64,000 nucleotides of DNA from Candidatus Obscuribacterales bacterium. Its GTDB lineage: Bacteria > Cyanobacteriota > Vampirovibrionia > Obscuribacterales > Obscuribacteraceae. A model generated the notes under the pieces. It saw only the letters and a list, made by a program, of their open reading frames with translations. It was not told where the DNA came from and searched no databases. The position numbers were made by a program, and so were the translations under genes. Positions within the stretch are counted from its first letter, which is position 1, and each line of letters begins with the position of its first letter. The stretch is from positions 88,321-152,320 of the forward strand of contig JAIEQI010000006.1 in the NCBI GenBank assembly GCA_019747875.1. The letters are read 5' to 3'. Below, piece after piece: positions 46,641-56,847 of this stretch.

Positions 46641-47078
46641 TCAGCTCTTATGCTCTAGCGCCTTTTGAATTGCTAACTCGTAAACGTCTTTAGTCTTGAA
46701 GCCCTGGAGTTCTTTGACGCGTTTCTTCTTTGTGTTGAAGATTCCAACTACAGGCACCTGCTCTGCCGAGTCGGTTACAAAATGCTTCACACCCAGGCTT
46801 TCGGCCGTCTTGATTGACTCCGCGAATGTGCCTTCAGCTGCATTGAGTTCGACATATTTCACCTGTGGGCCAAACTTCTGCGCAAGCTCCTGCATGGCCG
46901 GTTTGACCTTAGTGCAAGTAACTTTGCAGTCCTGGTCGTACAGTAATACAACCAGTAACTTCCATGGCTGCTGAGTTTCAGCCTGCGCCGTTTCGGCCTT
47001 GCAGGCAGTAGCCGACGCAAATGACCAGAAAAGACATAAACCTGTGACGACCGATAACAGTTTTTTTTCGCGCAGCAT
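46641..47078 (-). CDS. Secreted thioredoxin-fold protein with CxxxC motif
   Basis: Signal-like N-terminus; WKLLVVLLYDQDCKVTCTKVKPAMQELAQKFGPQVKYVELNAAE. Confidence 0.7.
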   Translation of the reverse strand: MLREKKLLSVVTGLCLFWSFASATACKAETAQAETQQPWKLLVVLLYDQDCKVTCTKVKPAMQELAQKFGPQVKYVELNAAEGTFAESIKTAESLGVKHFVTDSAEQVPVVGIFNTKKKRVKELQGFKTKDVYELAIQKALEHKS

Positions 47079-47330
47079 GCTTCACCGCTCCGATACGAGT
47101 TATTTGTGCTGCTCAGTATGTACCACGTGCGGTGTGCCCTCACACTGCGTGGGATATGTATGGGGTCAGAATCGGTAATCCTACCTAGTTTGCCAGTGAC
47201 CATAATAGGCTGAGTCGCCTGAACCAAAAGTTCAATGCAAATGCACCTAATGTGGTGGCACTGGCGAACACTCAAATCGGCGTGGATATCACGGCTCTTT
47301 GAATTTATCAGGAAGGCGCAGGGCGATTCT

Positions 47331-47891
47331 CTAGCTTGTCTGCGGTTTGTTTTCCAGTCGATCAATGCGAATTTCGAGCTGCTCAAACTTGTTGTCCAAT
47401 TTTTCTTCCAAGTGAGAGTAAGAGGTAGTCATGCCATCCATGATTGTTGTAATTGCATCCATCAGGTCTTTATGCTGCCTTTCGCCTTGGATTCTCATTT
47501 CATCTCTTAGCGAAGTATCGACTGTTTCAAGCTTTAGTTCGACTGTTTCAAGCTTTAGTTCGACTGTTTCAAGCTTTTGTTCAACTGTCTCAAGCTTTTG
47601 TTCAACTGTCTCAAGCTTTTGTTCTACTGTCTCAAGCTTTTGTTCAACTGTCAGTTCAACTGTCTCAAGCTTTTGTTCTACTGTATCCAACCTTTGTCCA
47701 ACTGTTTCCAGTGTTTGTTCAACGGTTCCCAGTCTCTGTCCAATGCGATCTTGACCTTGTTGGAGTTCATCGAAACGTGTTGATTGACGAATCATGTGTT
47801 GATCAAGAACTTCAGCTCTGGCGTTGAAATAGGCAAGTCCGTGTTTTACTTCCAAACTCATGGCCTTTAGTTCTGCTTCTGTAATGTTCAT
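47331..47891 (-). CDS. Coiled-coil protein built of exact heptads (LETVEQK)n
   Basis: RBS TAGGAGGCTACCT-ATG at 47891; 21-bp tandem repeats; ORF track start is 47957. Confidence 0.7.
   Translation of the reverse strand: MNITEAELKAMSLEVKHGLAYFNARAEVLDQHMIRQSTRFDELQQGQDRIGQRLGTVEQTLETVGQRLDTVEQKLETVELTVEQKLETVEQKLETVEQKLETVEQKLETVELKLETVELKLETVDTSLRDEMRIQGERQHKDLMDAITTIMDGMTTSYSHLEEKLDNKFEQLEIRIDRLENKPQTS
47505..47745 (-). repeat. 21-bp tandem repeat encoding heptads
   Basis: Repeated CAAGCTTTTGTTCAACTGTCT-type units on the plus strand. Confidence 0.9.
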
Positions 47892-48054
47892 AGGTAGCCT
47901 CCTATTAGATCTGTGGGTGGACGGCCTTATCCGGAACGCATGCAAAGGCTTGCCCAAGCCTCACGAAAATTTGTAAGACTTGCGACGCATTCATATGTAT
48001 GTATATCACGCTGAAATTGGAATATCAAATTAGAAGGCAAGATTTTGCGGAAAT

Positions 48055-49050
48055 TTAGTCCTTGAATTTTCCGTAGCTGTGTAAGCCGCCAAATCCAAGA
48101 GAATTGAATCCGAGGTATGTGAGTACAGTCAGAAGCATTCCACCAATTGCAACTAGTGAAAGCTTTTCCGACGAGCATTCATGATGTATGCGCAGATGGA
48201 TATATGCTGCATAGCCGAGCCATGTGGTCAGCGCCATCGATTCTTTGGGATCCCATGACCAGTAGCTTCCCCAGGCGTGATTCGCCCAGAGTCCGCCCGT
48301 GATAATTCCGATTGTTAAAAGCGGGAAGCCGATCATAATTGCGCGATAAACAACTTCGTCATACAACTCCGCGCGTTTCTCATTTACTTTCGATTCGCTG
48401 ATCTTGCCTAAGCCAAACCACGCTGCTGCAAGCCCGGCAAGACTTCCCCCAACAAACAATGCTTGCAAGAAAAATGTATTTACGTCGGTAAAGGTTCCTA
48501 ATCCGATTGCGCTCAAACCGGCCGTTAAGGCCACGGCCGAAAGCAAAACCGATCTGACACGACCAGCTTGCCATAGCTGAACAAATGCCGACAACCCAGC
48601 AATAAAGAACATGGCGTATGACACTATAAGCGGTGGCACATGGATCTGCCTCCAGTAACTTACGAGCGCGGGGACCAGAGGCTTGATCTCCTGCTGTCCA
48701 GCCGGCAGCCAACTTCCATAAAGGAAAAAGACGGCGGCTGTCAAACTCGCAAGCCAGCCTAGCTGTTTGAGATCGTAGGTTCTGGAAAGCGCCAAATATC
48801 CACCCATCACAGCCCATGCGAACCAGAGTAATGACTCATACAAATTTGAAAGTGGGAAGCGTTCTGATTCAAAGCCTCTCGTCACAATTGCAGCCGTCAA
48901 TGCCGCAAAGCCGATCAACATGACGAACTGCGCCGCTTTGATCAGATGGTCTTTCTTCTTCGATAATGCATTTGAGCCGACGAAGACCCAGAATGAAACG
49001 ACGGATGAGATTCCGGCTGTGTTAGTTAGAGTTACTTGTATGTCAGACAT
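48055..49050 (-). CDS. ccsA: Cytochrome c biogenesis protein CcsA (ResC/CcmC-like)
   Basis: WWD-like motif NHAWGSYWSWDPKESMALTTWLGYAAYIHLR. Confidence 0.93.
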   Translation of the reverse strand: MSDIQVTLTNTAGISSVVSFWVFVGSNALSKKKDHLIKAAQFVMLIGFAALTAAIVTRGFESERFPLSNLYESLLWFAWAVMGGYLALSRTYDLKQLGWLASLTAAVFFLYGSWLPAGQQEIKPLVPALVSYWRQIHVPPLIVSYAMFFIAGLSAFVQLWQAGRVRSVLLSAVALTAGLSAIGLGTFTDVNTFFLQALFVGGSLAGLAAAWFGLGKISESKVNEKRAELYDEVVYRAIMIGFPLLTIGIITGGLWANHAWGSYWSWDPKESMALTTWLGYAAYIHLRIHHECSSEKLSLVAIGGMLLTVLTYLGFNSLGFGGLHSYGKFKD

Positions 49051-49062
49051 TACTCAGCTTCC

Positions 49063-50490
49063 TTATCCGTTGCTTGCTGCACTGATTTCGACTTCAGCTT
49101 TTTTCTCTTCGTTGTTCTTTGATTCTTCTGCTTCTTCCGCTTGTACGAGATTCGACTCCGCCTCTATACTGCCGAATTTTTGTTTGATGCGCTCTGCCAT
49201 TTTTTCTAGTTTGCGTTCAAAATCTGATTTAGCCTTTTTTGAACTTCCAGCAATCAGTAGTTTGCAGGTAGCAGACCCGTCGATCGAATCTGCGGCCGTT
49301 GCTACAGCCCATACTTGTCTGTGCGGAATGGCTGCAAGCATTACGCCTATCATAATAATTCCAAATGCGACGTAAGTGAGTGGAAGGCCGGGATCAGATT
49401 TGTATTGCAAACCAGTTACCGGAATCGCTTTGACATAAGCGATCTGGACCTCGCCAAAGTTTGCTGCATATCCTGCCGGGATTTCCGCCAACATTTTCGG
49501 CTGCTGCCACTCGGGAATCTTTGCGAACACGCGCACCGGTTTTTCCTGCCCGCGCAAAGAGAAAATCATCGTTGTATTTTCATCGAGCTGCATAAATGCG
49601 GCATGTGTTCCACCCATTTGACGCAACGGAAGTTGGGTGGCACGTCCATTGAACGCTACTTCGATTGCATCCAAACCCCAGCTTGATTGATAAACATCTA
49701 CACCGCCATAGGAAAGCGGATTGTTCACCGAAATTTCTTGCTTTTGAAGAACCTTGCCGTCCTTATCGACTACGGAAAGGTTGCTGTACCATTGTTTGGG
49801 ATCGCCGCTGGCATAATTCTCGCGTCTGGTATCATCCACGCGAACTCTCCAACTGGGCAGTTTTCCGATCCACAACTTGCTGTGCTCTGACTCAGCAAAG
49901 TTTAGATAGCCACCGATTGGCACCGGCTTGAATCCGTTGAATCCGGTCCACGAGGTTATCGTTACGCCTGCGAGCAAACTCAATAATCCGATGTGAGTAA
50001 TGGTGGCAGCCAAACGTGCAATTTTGCCCCATTCCGCTGTAAGTTTGTTTCCTTGAATCTCGACGCTGTACTGTTGCTTCTTAAGTGCTTCCACCAGCTC
50101 CTTGAAGGCAACATCAGCGTCCGTTCTCAGTGTCATATCCTTTGCTACCGGAAATTTGCCGATTTCCTTTTCACCAAGGAACGGCATTTTTTGTTTCATC
50201 AGGCGAGCTTTCGGAAATACGCGCTGCACGCTGCAGGCGATCATATTTACGGTCAGCAGTCCGATTAAGCCAAGGAAAAACGGGGTGTGAAAAAGGTCCG
50301 TAATGCCCCATTGGCGCAGGTAGCCGGCATTCTCTTTCCCGAATGTTTCCACTACCTTTTGAAAGCCGACCTGAGACTCCTGCGGGCACCAGGCGCCAAC
50401 CAAAATTGACACCGCGATCAAAGTCATCAGAGCGATTGTCAGTTTTACAGAGGCGAATGCTGAAAGGCGCAAGGCACAGGAACCTCTCAA
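49063..50490 (-). CDS. resB: Cytochrome c biogenesis protein ResB/Ccs1
   Basis: LRLSAFASVKLTIALMTLIAVSILVGAWCPQ; large extracytoplasmic domain; adjacent to ccsA. Confidence 0.9.
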   Translation of the reverse strand: MRGSCALRLSAFASVKLTIALMTLIAVSILVGAWCPQESQVGFQKVVETFGKENAGYLRQWGITDLFHTPFFLGLIGLLTVNMIACSVQRVFPKARLMKQKMPFLGEKEIGKFPVAKDMTLRTDADVAFKELVEALKKQQYSVEIQGNKLTAEWGKIARLAATITHIGLLSLLAGVTITSWTGFNGFKPVPIGGYLNFAESEHSKLWIGKLPSWRVRVDDTRRENYASGDPKQWYSNLSVVDKDGKVLQKQEISVNNPLSYGGVDVYQSSWGLDAIEVAFNGRATQLPLRQMGGTHAAFMQLDENTTMIFSLRGQEKPVRVFAKIPEWQQPKMLAEIPAGYAANFGEVQIAYVKAIPVTGLQYKSDPGLPLTYVAFGIIMIGVMLAAIPHRQVWAVATAADSIDGSATCKLLIAGSSKKAKSDFERKLEKMAERIKQKFGSIEAESNLVQAEEAEESKNNEEKKAEVEISAASNG

Positions 50491-51521
50491 TTCGTTCGTG
50501 TTAACAGCCAGTCTACGATTTGATCAAGCGAATCTCTGTATTCGGATGGTGGTATCACAGACAGTGCGTTTCGTGCTTGCTCGGCATAACGTTGTGCCAG
50601 GGCAACGGTTTGTTCGATGCCACCGCCGGAGCGGATGATATCCAATGCTTCTTCGGTTCCTTCGTTTGTGCTGACCGCGCGTGTTCGAATCAGCTGTTCC
50701 AGTTTAGCTGACTTTTCATCGCGTCTTTCGAGGATGTACATAGCCGGTGCTGTGATCAGACCTTGAGCCAAATCACTGCCTGCTGCCTTGCCCAGTTTAA
50801 GACTTTGACCTGTTACATCAAGAAGGTCATCCACAATCTGGAAGCAGATTCCTAGATTCATGCCGTAGTCTTTCATACCTGACACAACGGTCTCGTTGCA
50901 GCGATTAAGTATTGCCGCGCTTTGCGTTCCTGCCGCAAAAAGGCTGGCTGTCTTCCAAACGGATTTTTGAATGTATGCATCCCAATCCAGCGACAGCACA
51001 AATTGAGCACGCATCTGGCGGATCTCTCCAGCGCAAAGATCGCCAAGAACTTGTCCATAGATTCCAACTACAGGTGGATTCATCAAGCGTGCAAGACAAA
51101 CTGATGCTTGTGCGAACAAAAGATCTCCTGTAAGAACAGCCAGCTTGTCGCTCCACTTGCGGTTCACTGTTTCCTGCCCGCGGCGCAACGATGCGTTATC
51201 TATCACGTCGTCATGCACCAAACTTGCAGTGTGTATTAGTTCAGTCAGTACCGCTTGAATAATATGCAAACGACTCAACTCACCTTTTGGTGTTGCACTT
51301 GCTTTCCCTGAAAGCAATGCAAGTGCCGGGCGCAGACGCTTGCCGCCGGCTTTGAAAACTTGTCCAAGAAGTTCGACTATGAACGGACTGTCATCAACAA
51401 GATTGGAGTTTAGGAACTCCTCGACCAGTTCCAGCTCAATTTTAACGGGCTCTAATAAGTCGCCCAGTTCCAATGGAGACGCCGCCAGGGCTGAACTTTT
51501 AGGGCTTTGCTGAATGGTCAT
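50487..51521 (-). CDS. Polyprenyl diphosphate synthase
   Basis: GKRLRPALALLSGKA; LVHDDVIDNASLRRGQ; FQIVDDLLDVTGQ; 4-bp overlap with resB. Confidence 0.94.
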   Translation of the reverse strand: MTIQQSPKSSALAASPLELGDLLEPVKIELELVEEFLNSNLVDDSPFIVELLGQVFKAGGKRLRPALALLSGKASATPKGELSRLHIIQAVLTELIHTASLVHDDVIDNASLRRGQETVNRKWSDKLAVLTGDLLFAQASVCLARLMNPPVVGIYGQVLGDLCAGEIRQMRAQFVLSLDWDAYIQKSVWKTASLFAAGTQSAAILNRCNETVVSGMKDYGMNLGICFQIVDDLLDVTGQSLKLGKAAGSDLAQGLITAPAMYILERRDEKSAKLEQLIRTRAVSTNEGTEEALDIIRSGGGIEQTVALAQRYAEQARNALSVIPPSEYRDSLDQIVDWLLTRTN

Positions 51522-51568
51522 TTTTGGACGTCCCGGATTTTCGCCTAGCTTTTCATATATGTAGCAGA

Positions 51569-53440
51569 CTAGTCAACGACGCTGCCTCGATTATCAATGT
51601 TTTGCAACTTGCTTGTTACGAGGCTGTTTTGCTTTGGCAGATCCAACTTCAGTTGGTTGTTGTCATTTGCCGGTGCTGCTTCTGGTGGGGTGTAGCGAAC
51701 CAGGATAAATCGACCTTCTGCATACTGTACGCGGCATCCCTTCAAATCTCTGAAGAACTGCTTCTTCTTTATCTTGCTCAGAATATAGGCGCCTTTCGAT
51801 TGGCTCAACATTGCTACCAACTGATCGGGATTTGATGGCTGTTCAACGCGACGATGCGTATAGAAAGGTATCGACGGCTTACGCATGTCGTATACGAGAA
51901 TCGGCAAATCGGATAGGGCGGCATAACGAGCCATGTGAGGCAGAGGCTCTTCCCAGGTCTGCGACAAGACATTCAAGAGGCGGTGACCGAAGAAAAGGAA
52001 GCCCAAAAATGTCGGGATGACAAACAGGAAAAAAGCGGATCTGTAAAAGCGCCGGCTGAGAAGAGCAATGGATGCTGCTACGAAGATCAACTCGAAGCTG
52101 GCGAAACTCTGGATTATTTCTCCCAGCACCTCTGGGGCATCCCGCAGTTTTCCAATGAAGATTGGCGGTAGTATGCTTGCCGCGATGAACACCGCAGCTA
52201 AAATCAGCGCAGGATAAAAAGCTCGCTTGGCTGCATTTCGTTCGATAATCCGCTCAAATTCAAGTGCCAACAAAATAGCTATAGCCGGGAACGCGGGAAG
52301 AGTGTAGGGCAGTAGTTTTGAAACGCTAGCAGAGAAGAACCCAACAGTGACAACTGTCCAACAGAGGGTATAAAGCGCAAGATCCTCGGAATCTTTCAGC
52401 TGTTGGAGTGGCCTCAATATCGAGAACGGACCTGAGTTCTTCCAAGCTTCAACGATTTTGTTCCAGGGAACAGCAGAGAAGATCGCTTGCGGCAAGAACA
52501 CGGACCAGGGGAAGAAGCCACCGAGCATGGCTAGAATGTGATACCACCAGCCGCCCTTGTGAGAGTCAACCACGCTGGTGAAGCGTTGGAAGTTCTCGCG
52601 CATTATGAACTCGTTGAAGTAGGCGCCCTTCGTAATGTAAATCTCGACTGCAAACCACGGAACAGCAATAAGTGAAATGATTCCCAATCCGATCAGTGGA
52701 CGATAAAAATTGAACGCCTCTCTTATATTGGAACGCAAAAAATGATAAACGGCTAAAATTGCCACTGGCAATACAAGCCCGACAGGACCCTTTGTCATTA
52801 CTGCCAGACCTGTTCCAATGTATGCGAGCCAGAGTAAACTTGAGTTTCGCAACTTGAAGGCTGCAAAAAAGGCAAACATTGAGCCGGCCAGGAAGAAGCT
52901 CAGAGGCATATCAGTTATTGCTTCACGCGCCGTACCAACAAAGAGCGGGGCTGTTATTAATGAAAGTCCGGTTATTATTGCGCCTCGACGACCTATGAAA
53001 CGGTCTGCGAAACAATAGCTTACCGCTAGAAGAAGTGCTCCGCAGGCTGCTCCGAAAAAGCGAACTGCAAACTCGTTGCATCCGAAAGCGAGAATGCAGG
53101 CTGCCTGACCCCAGATTGCCAGAGGTGGTTTTGTGAAACGTACTACATAATTCAAATATGTTGTTATGTAGTCACCAATCTCGAGCATTTCGCGTGCCGG
53201 CTCAGCATACAAAGCTTCATCGGGATTAAAAAGCGGGTAAAGACCTAGCTCTCCGAAAAGAACGGCAGAGCCGGCCAGAAAAACCAGCGCGAACGGGACC
53301 ACACGAGACCAAAGCTCTGTCGCAGTCTGACCAGATTGCGTCTTTTGGGTTTCTGTCGCTTGAACGGTGCGGGCGGAAGTCACAGTCATTCGGGGTATCC
53401 GTGTTGATTCTTGAGATCTTCTATTAAATAGACCGGTCAT
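51569..53440 (-). CDS. ArnT/GT39-family membrane glycosyltransferase
   Basis: GLYPLFNPDEALYAEPAREMLEIGDYITTYLNYVVRFTKPPLAIW; many TM segments. Confidence 0.88.
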   Translation of the reverse strand: MTGLFNRRSQESTRIPRMTVTSARTVQATETQKTQSGQTATELWSRVVPFALVFLAGSAVLFGELGLYPLFNPDEALYAEPAREMLEIGDYITTYLNYVVRFTKPPLAIWGQAACILAFGCNEFAVRFFGAACGALLLAVSYCFADRFIGRRGAIITGLSLITAPLFVGTAREAITDMPLSFFLAGSMFAFFAAFKLRNSSLLWLAYIGTGLAVMTKGPVGLVLPVAILAVYHFLRSNIREAFNFYRPLIGLGIISLIAVPWFAVEIYITKGAYFNEFIMRENFQRFTSVVDSHKGGWWYHILAMLGGFFPWSVFLPQAIFSAVPWNKIVEAWKNSGPFSILRPLQQLKDSEDLALYTLCWTVVTVGFFSASVSKLLPYTLPAFPAIAILLALEFERIIERNAAKRAFYPALILAAVFIAASILPPIFIGKLRDAPEVLGEIIQSFASFELIFVAASIALLSRRFYRSAFFLFVIPTFLGFLFFGHRLLNVLSQTWEEPLPHMARYAALSDLPILVYDMRKPSIPFYTHRRVEQPSNPDQLVAMLSQSKGAYILSKIKKKQFFRDLKGCRVQYAEGRFILVRYTPPEAAPANDNNQLKLDLPKQNSLVTSKLQNIDNRGSVVD

Positions 53441-53555
53441 AGCAAGGTGAGCTTTCTAATGTAAACCTGAACCTTGCAGTTGAGCCCGTATTCAGGGCTT
53501 ATCTGCGATAATTCGCTGGAGTATATTGCTTTTAATCATTCCGGAGTGCCGAGAA

Positions 53556-54743
53556 ATGGAGATTTCCAACCGTCTTAAAGCCATCCCTCCCTATGTATTT
53601 GCTGAACTCGACAAAAAGCGGGCTGTTGTCGCAGCTAGAGGTGTCGATGTAATTAATTTGGGGATAGGTGATCCGGACCAACCGACTCCGGCGCACATTG
53701 TTGCTGCTATGCAGGAAGCATTGAAGAATCCCCTCAATCATAGATACCCACCGTTCGGCGGCACCAAGGAATACAAAGAAGCTGCAGTTGCTTGGTGTAA
53801 ACGCCGTTTCAACATTGAATTGGCTGTTGATACAGAGATTACGTCCCTGATCGGTTCGAAAGAAGGGATTCACAACATCATTGCCGCCTTTGTGGATCCT
53901 GGTGATATCGCGATTATTCCTGACCCTGCATATCCGGTTTACAAATCATCGACAATCTTGGCTGGCGGAACACCTTATACGATGCCGCTTTTGCCCGAGA
54001 ACAAATTCCTAGCAGATCTCGATGCGATCCCTGAAGATGTGGCAAAGAAAGCAAAGATCATGTTCTTGAATTACCCGGGCAACCCAACGGGCGCTGTTTG
54101 TGACCTGGCTTACCTGGAAAAAGCCGTCGCATTTGCTCGCAAGCATGACATTCTACTTGTACATGACCTTGCGTATTCCGAAATGACATTTGATGGTTAT
54201 GTCGCTCATTCCGTGTTGGAAGTGCCTGGCGCGAAGGATATTGCAATCGAGTTGCACAGTCTTTCAAAGACTTACAATATGACTGGTTGGAGAATCGGAT
54301 TTGCTATCGGCAACGCATATGCGATCAAGGCTCTGGCTCAAATCAAATCCAATATCGACACTGATATCTTCCGCGCCATTCAATTTGCAGCAATCGCAGC
54401 ATTCAATGGTCCAACCGATGACATCGATCGCTGCAACAAGCTCTACATGGAGCGGCGCGATGTTGCTGTCGCCGCATTCCGAAAGCTAGGCTGGGAGCTT
54501 GAGCCGATCAAAGCAACATTCTATATGTGGCTGCCGGTGCCAAAGGGGATGACTTCATCCGATTTCAGTACCATAATGTTGGAAGATGCTGGAATTGTCG
54601 TGCCGCCTGGCACCGCTTATGGTGCTTGTGGAGAAGGCTTCTTCCGCCTCTCTCTTTGTACTAACAAAGAGCGCTTGCAAGAAGCCTTCGACCGAATGGA
54701 GAAACACTCAATTCGTTTTGACAGAAACGCAGCCAAGGTTTAA
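53556..54743 (+). CDS. dapL: LL-diaminopimelate aminotransferase
   Basis: NLGIGDPDQPTPAHIV; LSKTYNMTGWRIGFAIGN; internal ATG at 53556 preceded by GGAG; ORF track start is 53526. Confidence 0.88.
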   Translation: MEISNRLKAIPPYVFAELDKKRAVVAARGVDVINLGIGDPDQPTPAHIVAAMQEALKNPLNHRYPPFGGTKEYKEAAVAWCKRRFNIELAVDTEITSLIGSKEGIHNIIAAFVDPGDIAIIPDPAYPVYKSSTILAGGTPYTMPLLPENKFLADLDAIPEDVAKKAKIMFLNYPGNPTGAVCDLAYLEKAVAFARKHDILLVHDLAYSEMTFDGYVAHSVLEVPGAKDIAIELHSLSKTYNMTGWRIGFAIGNAYAIKALAQIKSNIDTDIFRAIQFAAIAAFNGPTDDIDRCNKLYMERRDVAVAAFRKLGWELEPIKATFYMWLPVPKGMTSSDFSTIMLEDAGIVVPPGTAYGACGEGFFRLSLCTNKERLQEAFDRMEKHSIRFDRNAAKV

Positions 54744-54759
54744 TCACGCTCGTCCGATT

Positions 54760-55563
54760 CTATCGGTGTCGATGTGCGTCGTGAGGTCTATTGCCGGAAC
54801 CCGGCTTTGGTCCACTGCCATCATAGGGGTAAAGCTGCCCGTCAAATCTGCTTGGCAGATGATGTCTTGATTCGTTGCTTCGTTTGTCTGGAAACATTGC
54901 TTTGCCTGCATCATCCAACGAAATTGGCCTTGGCTGGCGTTTGGTAAATGGATTTGAGCCGCGGTATGTTGTGAGCTGCTCAGCGCTTGCGGGACTTCCG
55001 TCAAAAGGTACATTTATGGAGGTGGTGGTCGATCCCCACGGAACTGCGGGATGGCCTATGCCATCTTTTCCACCAAGCAGCTCATGCTTGCTGAGTGTGA
55101 TTCCACTCTCGCCAACTGATAGGTGCAGCCCCCTCTGCCGTAGCAGCTGATTTAAGACCTCGGTGTATTTGGGATCGTCTTTGGATTTTTGTCCAAATTC
55201 TTTCAGAGCATCAACAAGTTCTGGGCTGGTCTTTCCAGATTTCTCTGCCCGGTCAAGTTTGCTGAGCAAGTTTTGAGTGATTGGATCTTCCATGACCTCT
55301 TTCTCTTTTTCTTGCTGCTCACGTATCTCCTTCTCCTGTTCTGTCTCACCAGATCTTTGGTCTCCAGCTTCGCTTGTTTTCGGATCACTCTCGATGCTAA
55401 GCGATGGCAATTTTGGATCTCTTGAGTCTGCCGATTTCTCTGCGCTACTCTGTACGCCCTTCTCTTCGTAGGAAGCTGGTTTTGGATAACTGTCATCAAA
55501 CAATATTGTGCTAACCGAATCGCTTTGTGCTGGTTGAGGTTCTTTCTCTGGTTGATCTGCCAT
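54760..55563 (-). CDS. Hypothetical disordered protein (putative exported/effector type)
   Basis: Acidic/Gln-rich N-terminus STILFDDSYPKPAS; C-terminal His/Pro-rich. Confidence 0.55.
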   Translation of the reverse strand: MADQPEKEPQPAQSDSVSTILFDDSYPKPASYEEKGVQSSAEKSADSRDPKLPSLSIESDPKTSEAGDQRSGETEQEKEIREQQEKEKEVMEDPITQNLLSKLDRAEKSGKTSPELVDALKEFGQKSKDDPKYTEVLNQLLRQRGLHLSVGESGITLSKHELLGGKDGIGHPAVPWGSTTTSINVPFDGSPASAEQLTTYRGSNPFTKRQPRPISLDDAGKAMFPDKRSNESRHHLPSRFDGQLYPYDGSGPKPGSGNRPHDAHRHR

Positions 55564-55719
55564 CTGACATTCCTTCCTCTTTTAGAAAAATGCCAGCTTG
55601 TTCTCCCCTACCTTTCAGTATCGCAAGGTGCAGTGATCAATTCGTGAAATGACCAAAAAAAACTGAAGCGTGTCGGCAGGGCGGTGACGACACGCTTCAG
55701 GTGGGCTATCTGGGATTAA

Positions 55720-56097
55720 CTAACTGAGGGAAAGGTATGAGAGGCATCCGAGAATGGATGCAAATGTTGCGCTGAAACAAAGATTAGTTGTGATGCCTTT
55801 CTTTTGCGCGGCGTAGAACATGGCTGGAATTGTGGTCAATGCATAGAAGGTCAAAAGGAATGCTGCAGCTTCATGCACGCAGGTTAATTGACCGATTTGG
55901 GCAACAATGCCTTGTCCGAGATAAGCACCGGCTTGGAATGCTGGAACGCTCATGACAGTTGACATCAAAAGATTCTCGATCGTGCGGTCTCTGAGTTCTT
56001 CCTCCGACAAAGCCGAAACTTCCGGTGCTTTTGCGATTTCAAAACCCAATGCCAGTTCTGCGTTGCCAATTTGTTGAAGTGATGCTGCGTATTCCAT
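55720..56097 (-). CDS. Small membrane protein, paralogue of 56213..56587
   Basis: Shared IGNAELALGF / FYALTTIPAMFYAAQKKG...SILGCLSYLSLS pattern. Confidence 0.6.
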   Translation of the reverse strand: MEYAASLQQIGNAELALGFEIAKAPEVSALSEEELRDRTIENLLMSTVMSVPAFQAGAYLGQGIVAQIGQLTCVHEAAAFLLTFYALTTIPAMFYAAQKKGITTNLCFSATFASILGCLSYLSLS

Positions 56098-56212
56098 AAT
56101 TTCAAACCCCTATCCGAATAACCCGTGACCCATTTGTTGTCTCTAGAATAATGTTTGTTTTGGGCAGTTTTGGTTCATTCTCGTGCTGCCCGTTGCCCAG
56201 TTTGTGCTCCCT

Positions 56213-56587
56213 TTAGAAGCTGAGTTGGAACAGTGTGCCCATCATGCTGGCGATCAATGCAACACCCATCAAAAGCGCTGATGGATTGTTCTTGCGAGCC
56301 AGATGGAGAAGAACTGGGATTGAAGCTAGCGAGTAGAAGAAACCGAGTGTGCCGGCTGATTGGCTCAACCCGCTAACGGTTGGCAGATTGATGACGGCAA
56401 GTTCAGTAACCTTCATTGCTGCGCCGAAGCATGGGATGAAGACGATTAGAGCAAGGATGAAACCGAGAACATATGTTGCAGTGGTTTGTGTTGCTCTCTC
56501 TTTGATGCCGCTGAGATCGATTGTCTCATTGTTGATTGCTTGACCGAATCCATTGCCCAGATTTTGGATTGCTGCTGCGTTTGTCAT
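56213..56587 (-). CDS. Small membrane protein, paralogue of 55720..56097
   Basis: MTNAAAIQNLGNGFGQ...FFYSLASIPVLLHLARKNNPSALLMGVALIASMMGTLFQLSF; GAGGGG ribosome site before ATG 56587; ORF track start is 56641. Confidence 0.65.
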   Translation of the reverse strand: MTNAAAIQNLGNGFGQAINNETIDLSGIKERATQTTATYVLGFILALIVFIPCFGAAMKVTELAVINLPTVSGLSQSAGTLGFFYSLASIPVLLHLARKNNPSALLMGVALIASMMGTLFQLSF

Positions 56588-56847
56588 TGCCCGTCCCCTC
56601 ATGCAGTTCATGCAAAGAAGAATACGGATTATTTTGGTCAAATTTGGTTCAAAGATTGGGGGCGAATCGGGTCTAAAGATTAAATGTCAAGATGAGGCGC
56701 TGCCACGGGTCAGGGGCCCGGGGGCAGCGCTTCATCTCTAGCAAGCCTGGGGTGGAAGGATGCTTGCTATATAAGGGTTTAGAGTAAACTTCGCAGCAGC
56801 GATGCCATGCATCTCCATGGGGCGATGCATGGCAGGCTGCTACAAGA

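Noticed and set aside
47505-47745. Possible CRISPR-like or intergenic repeat
   Set aside because: 21-bp heptad-coding repeats within a coiled-coil gene, no spacers.
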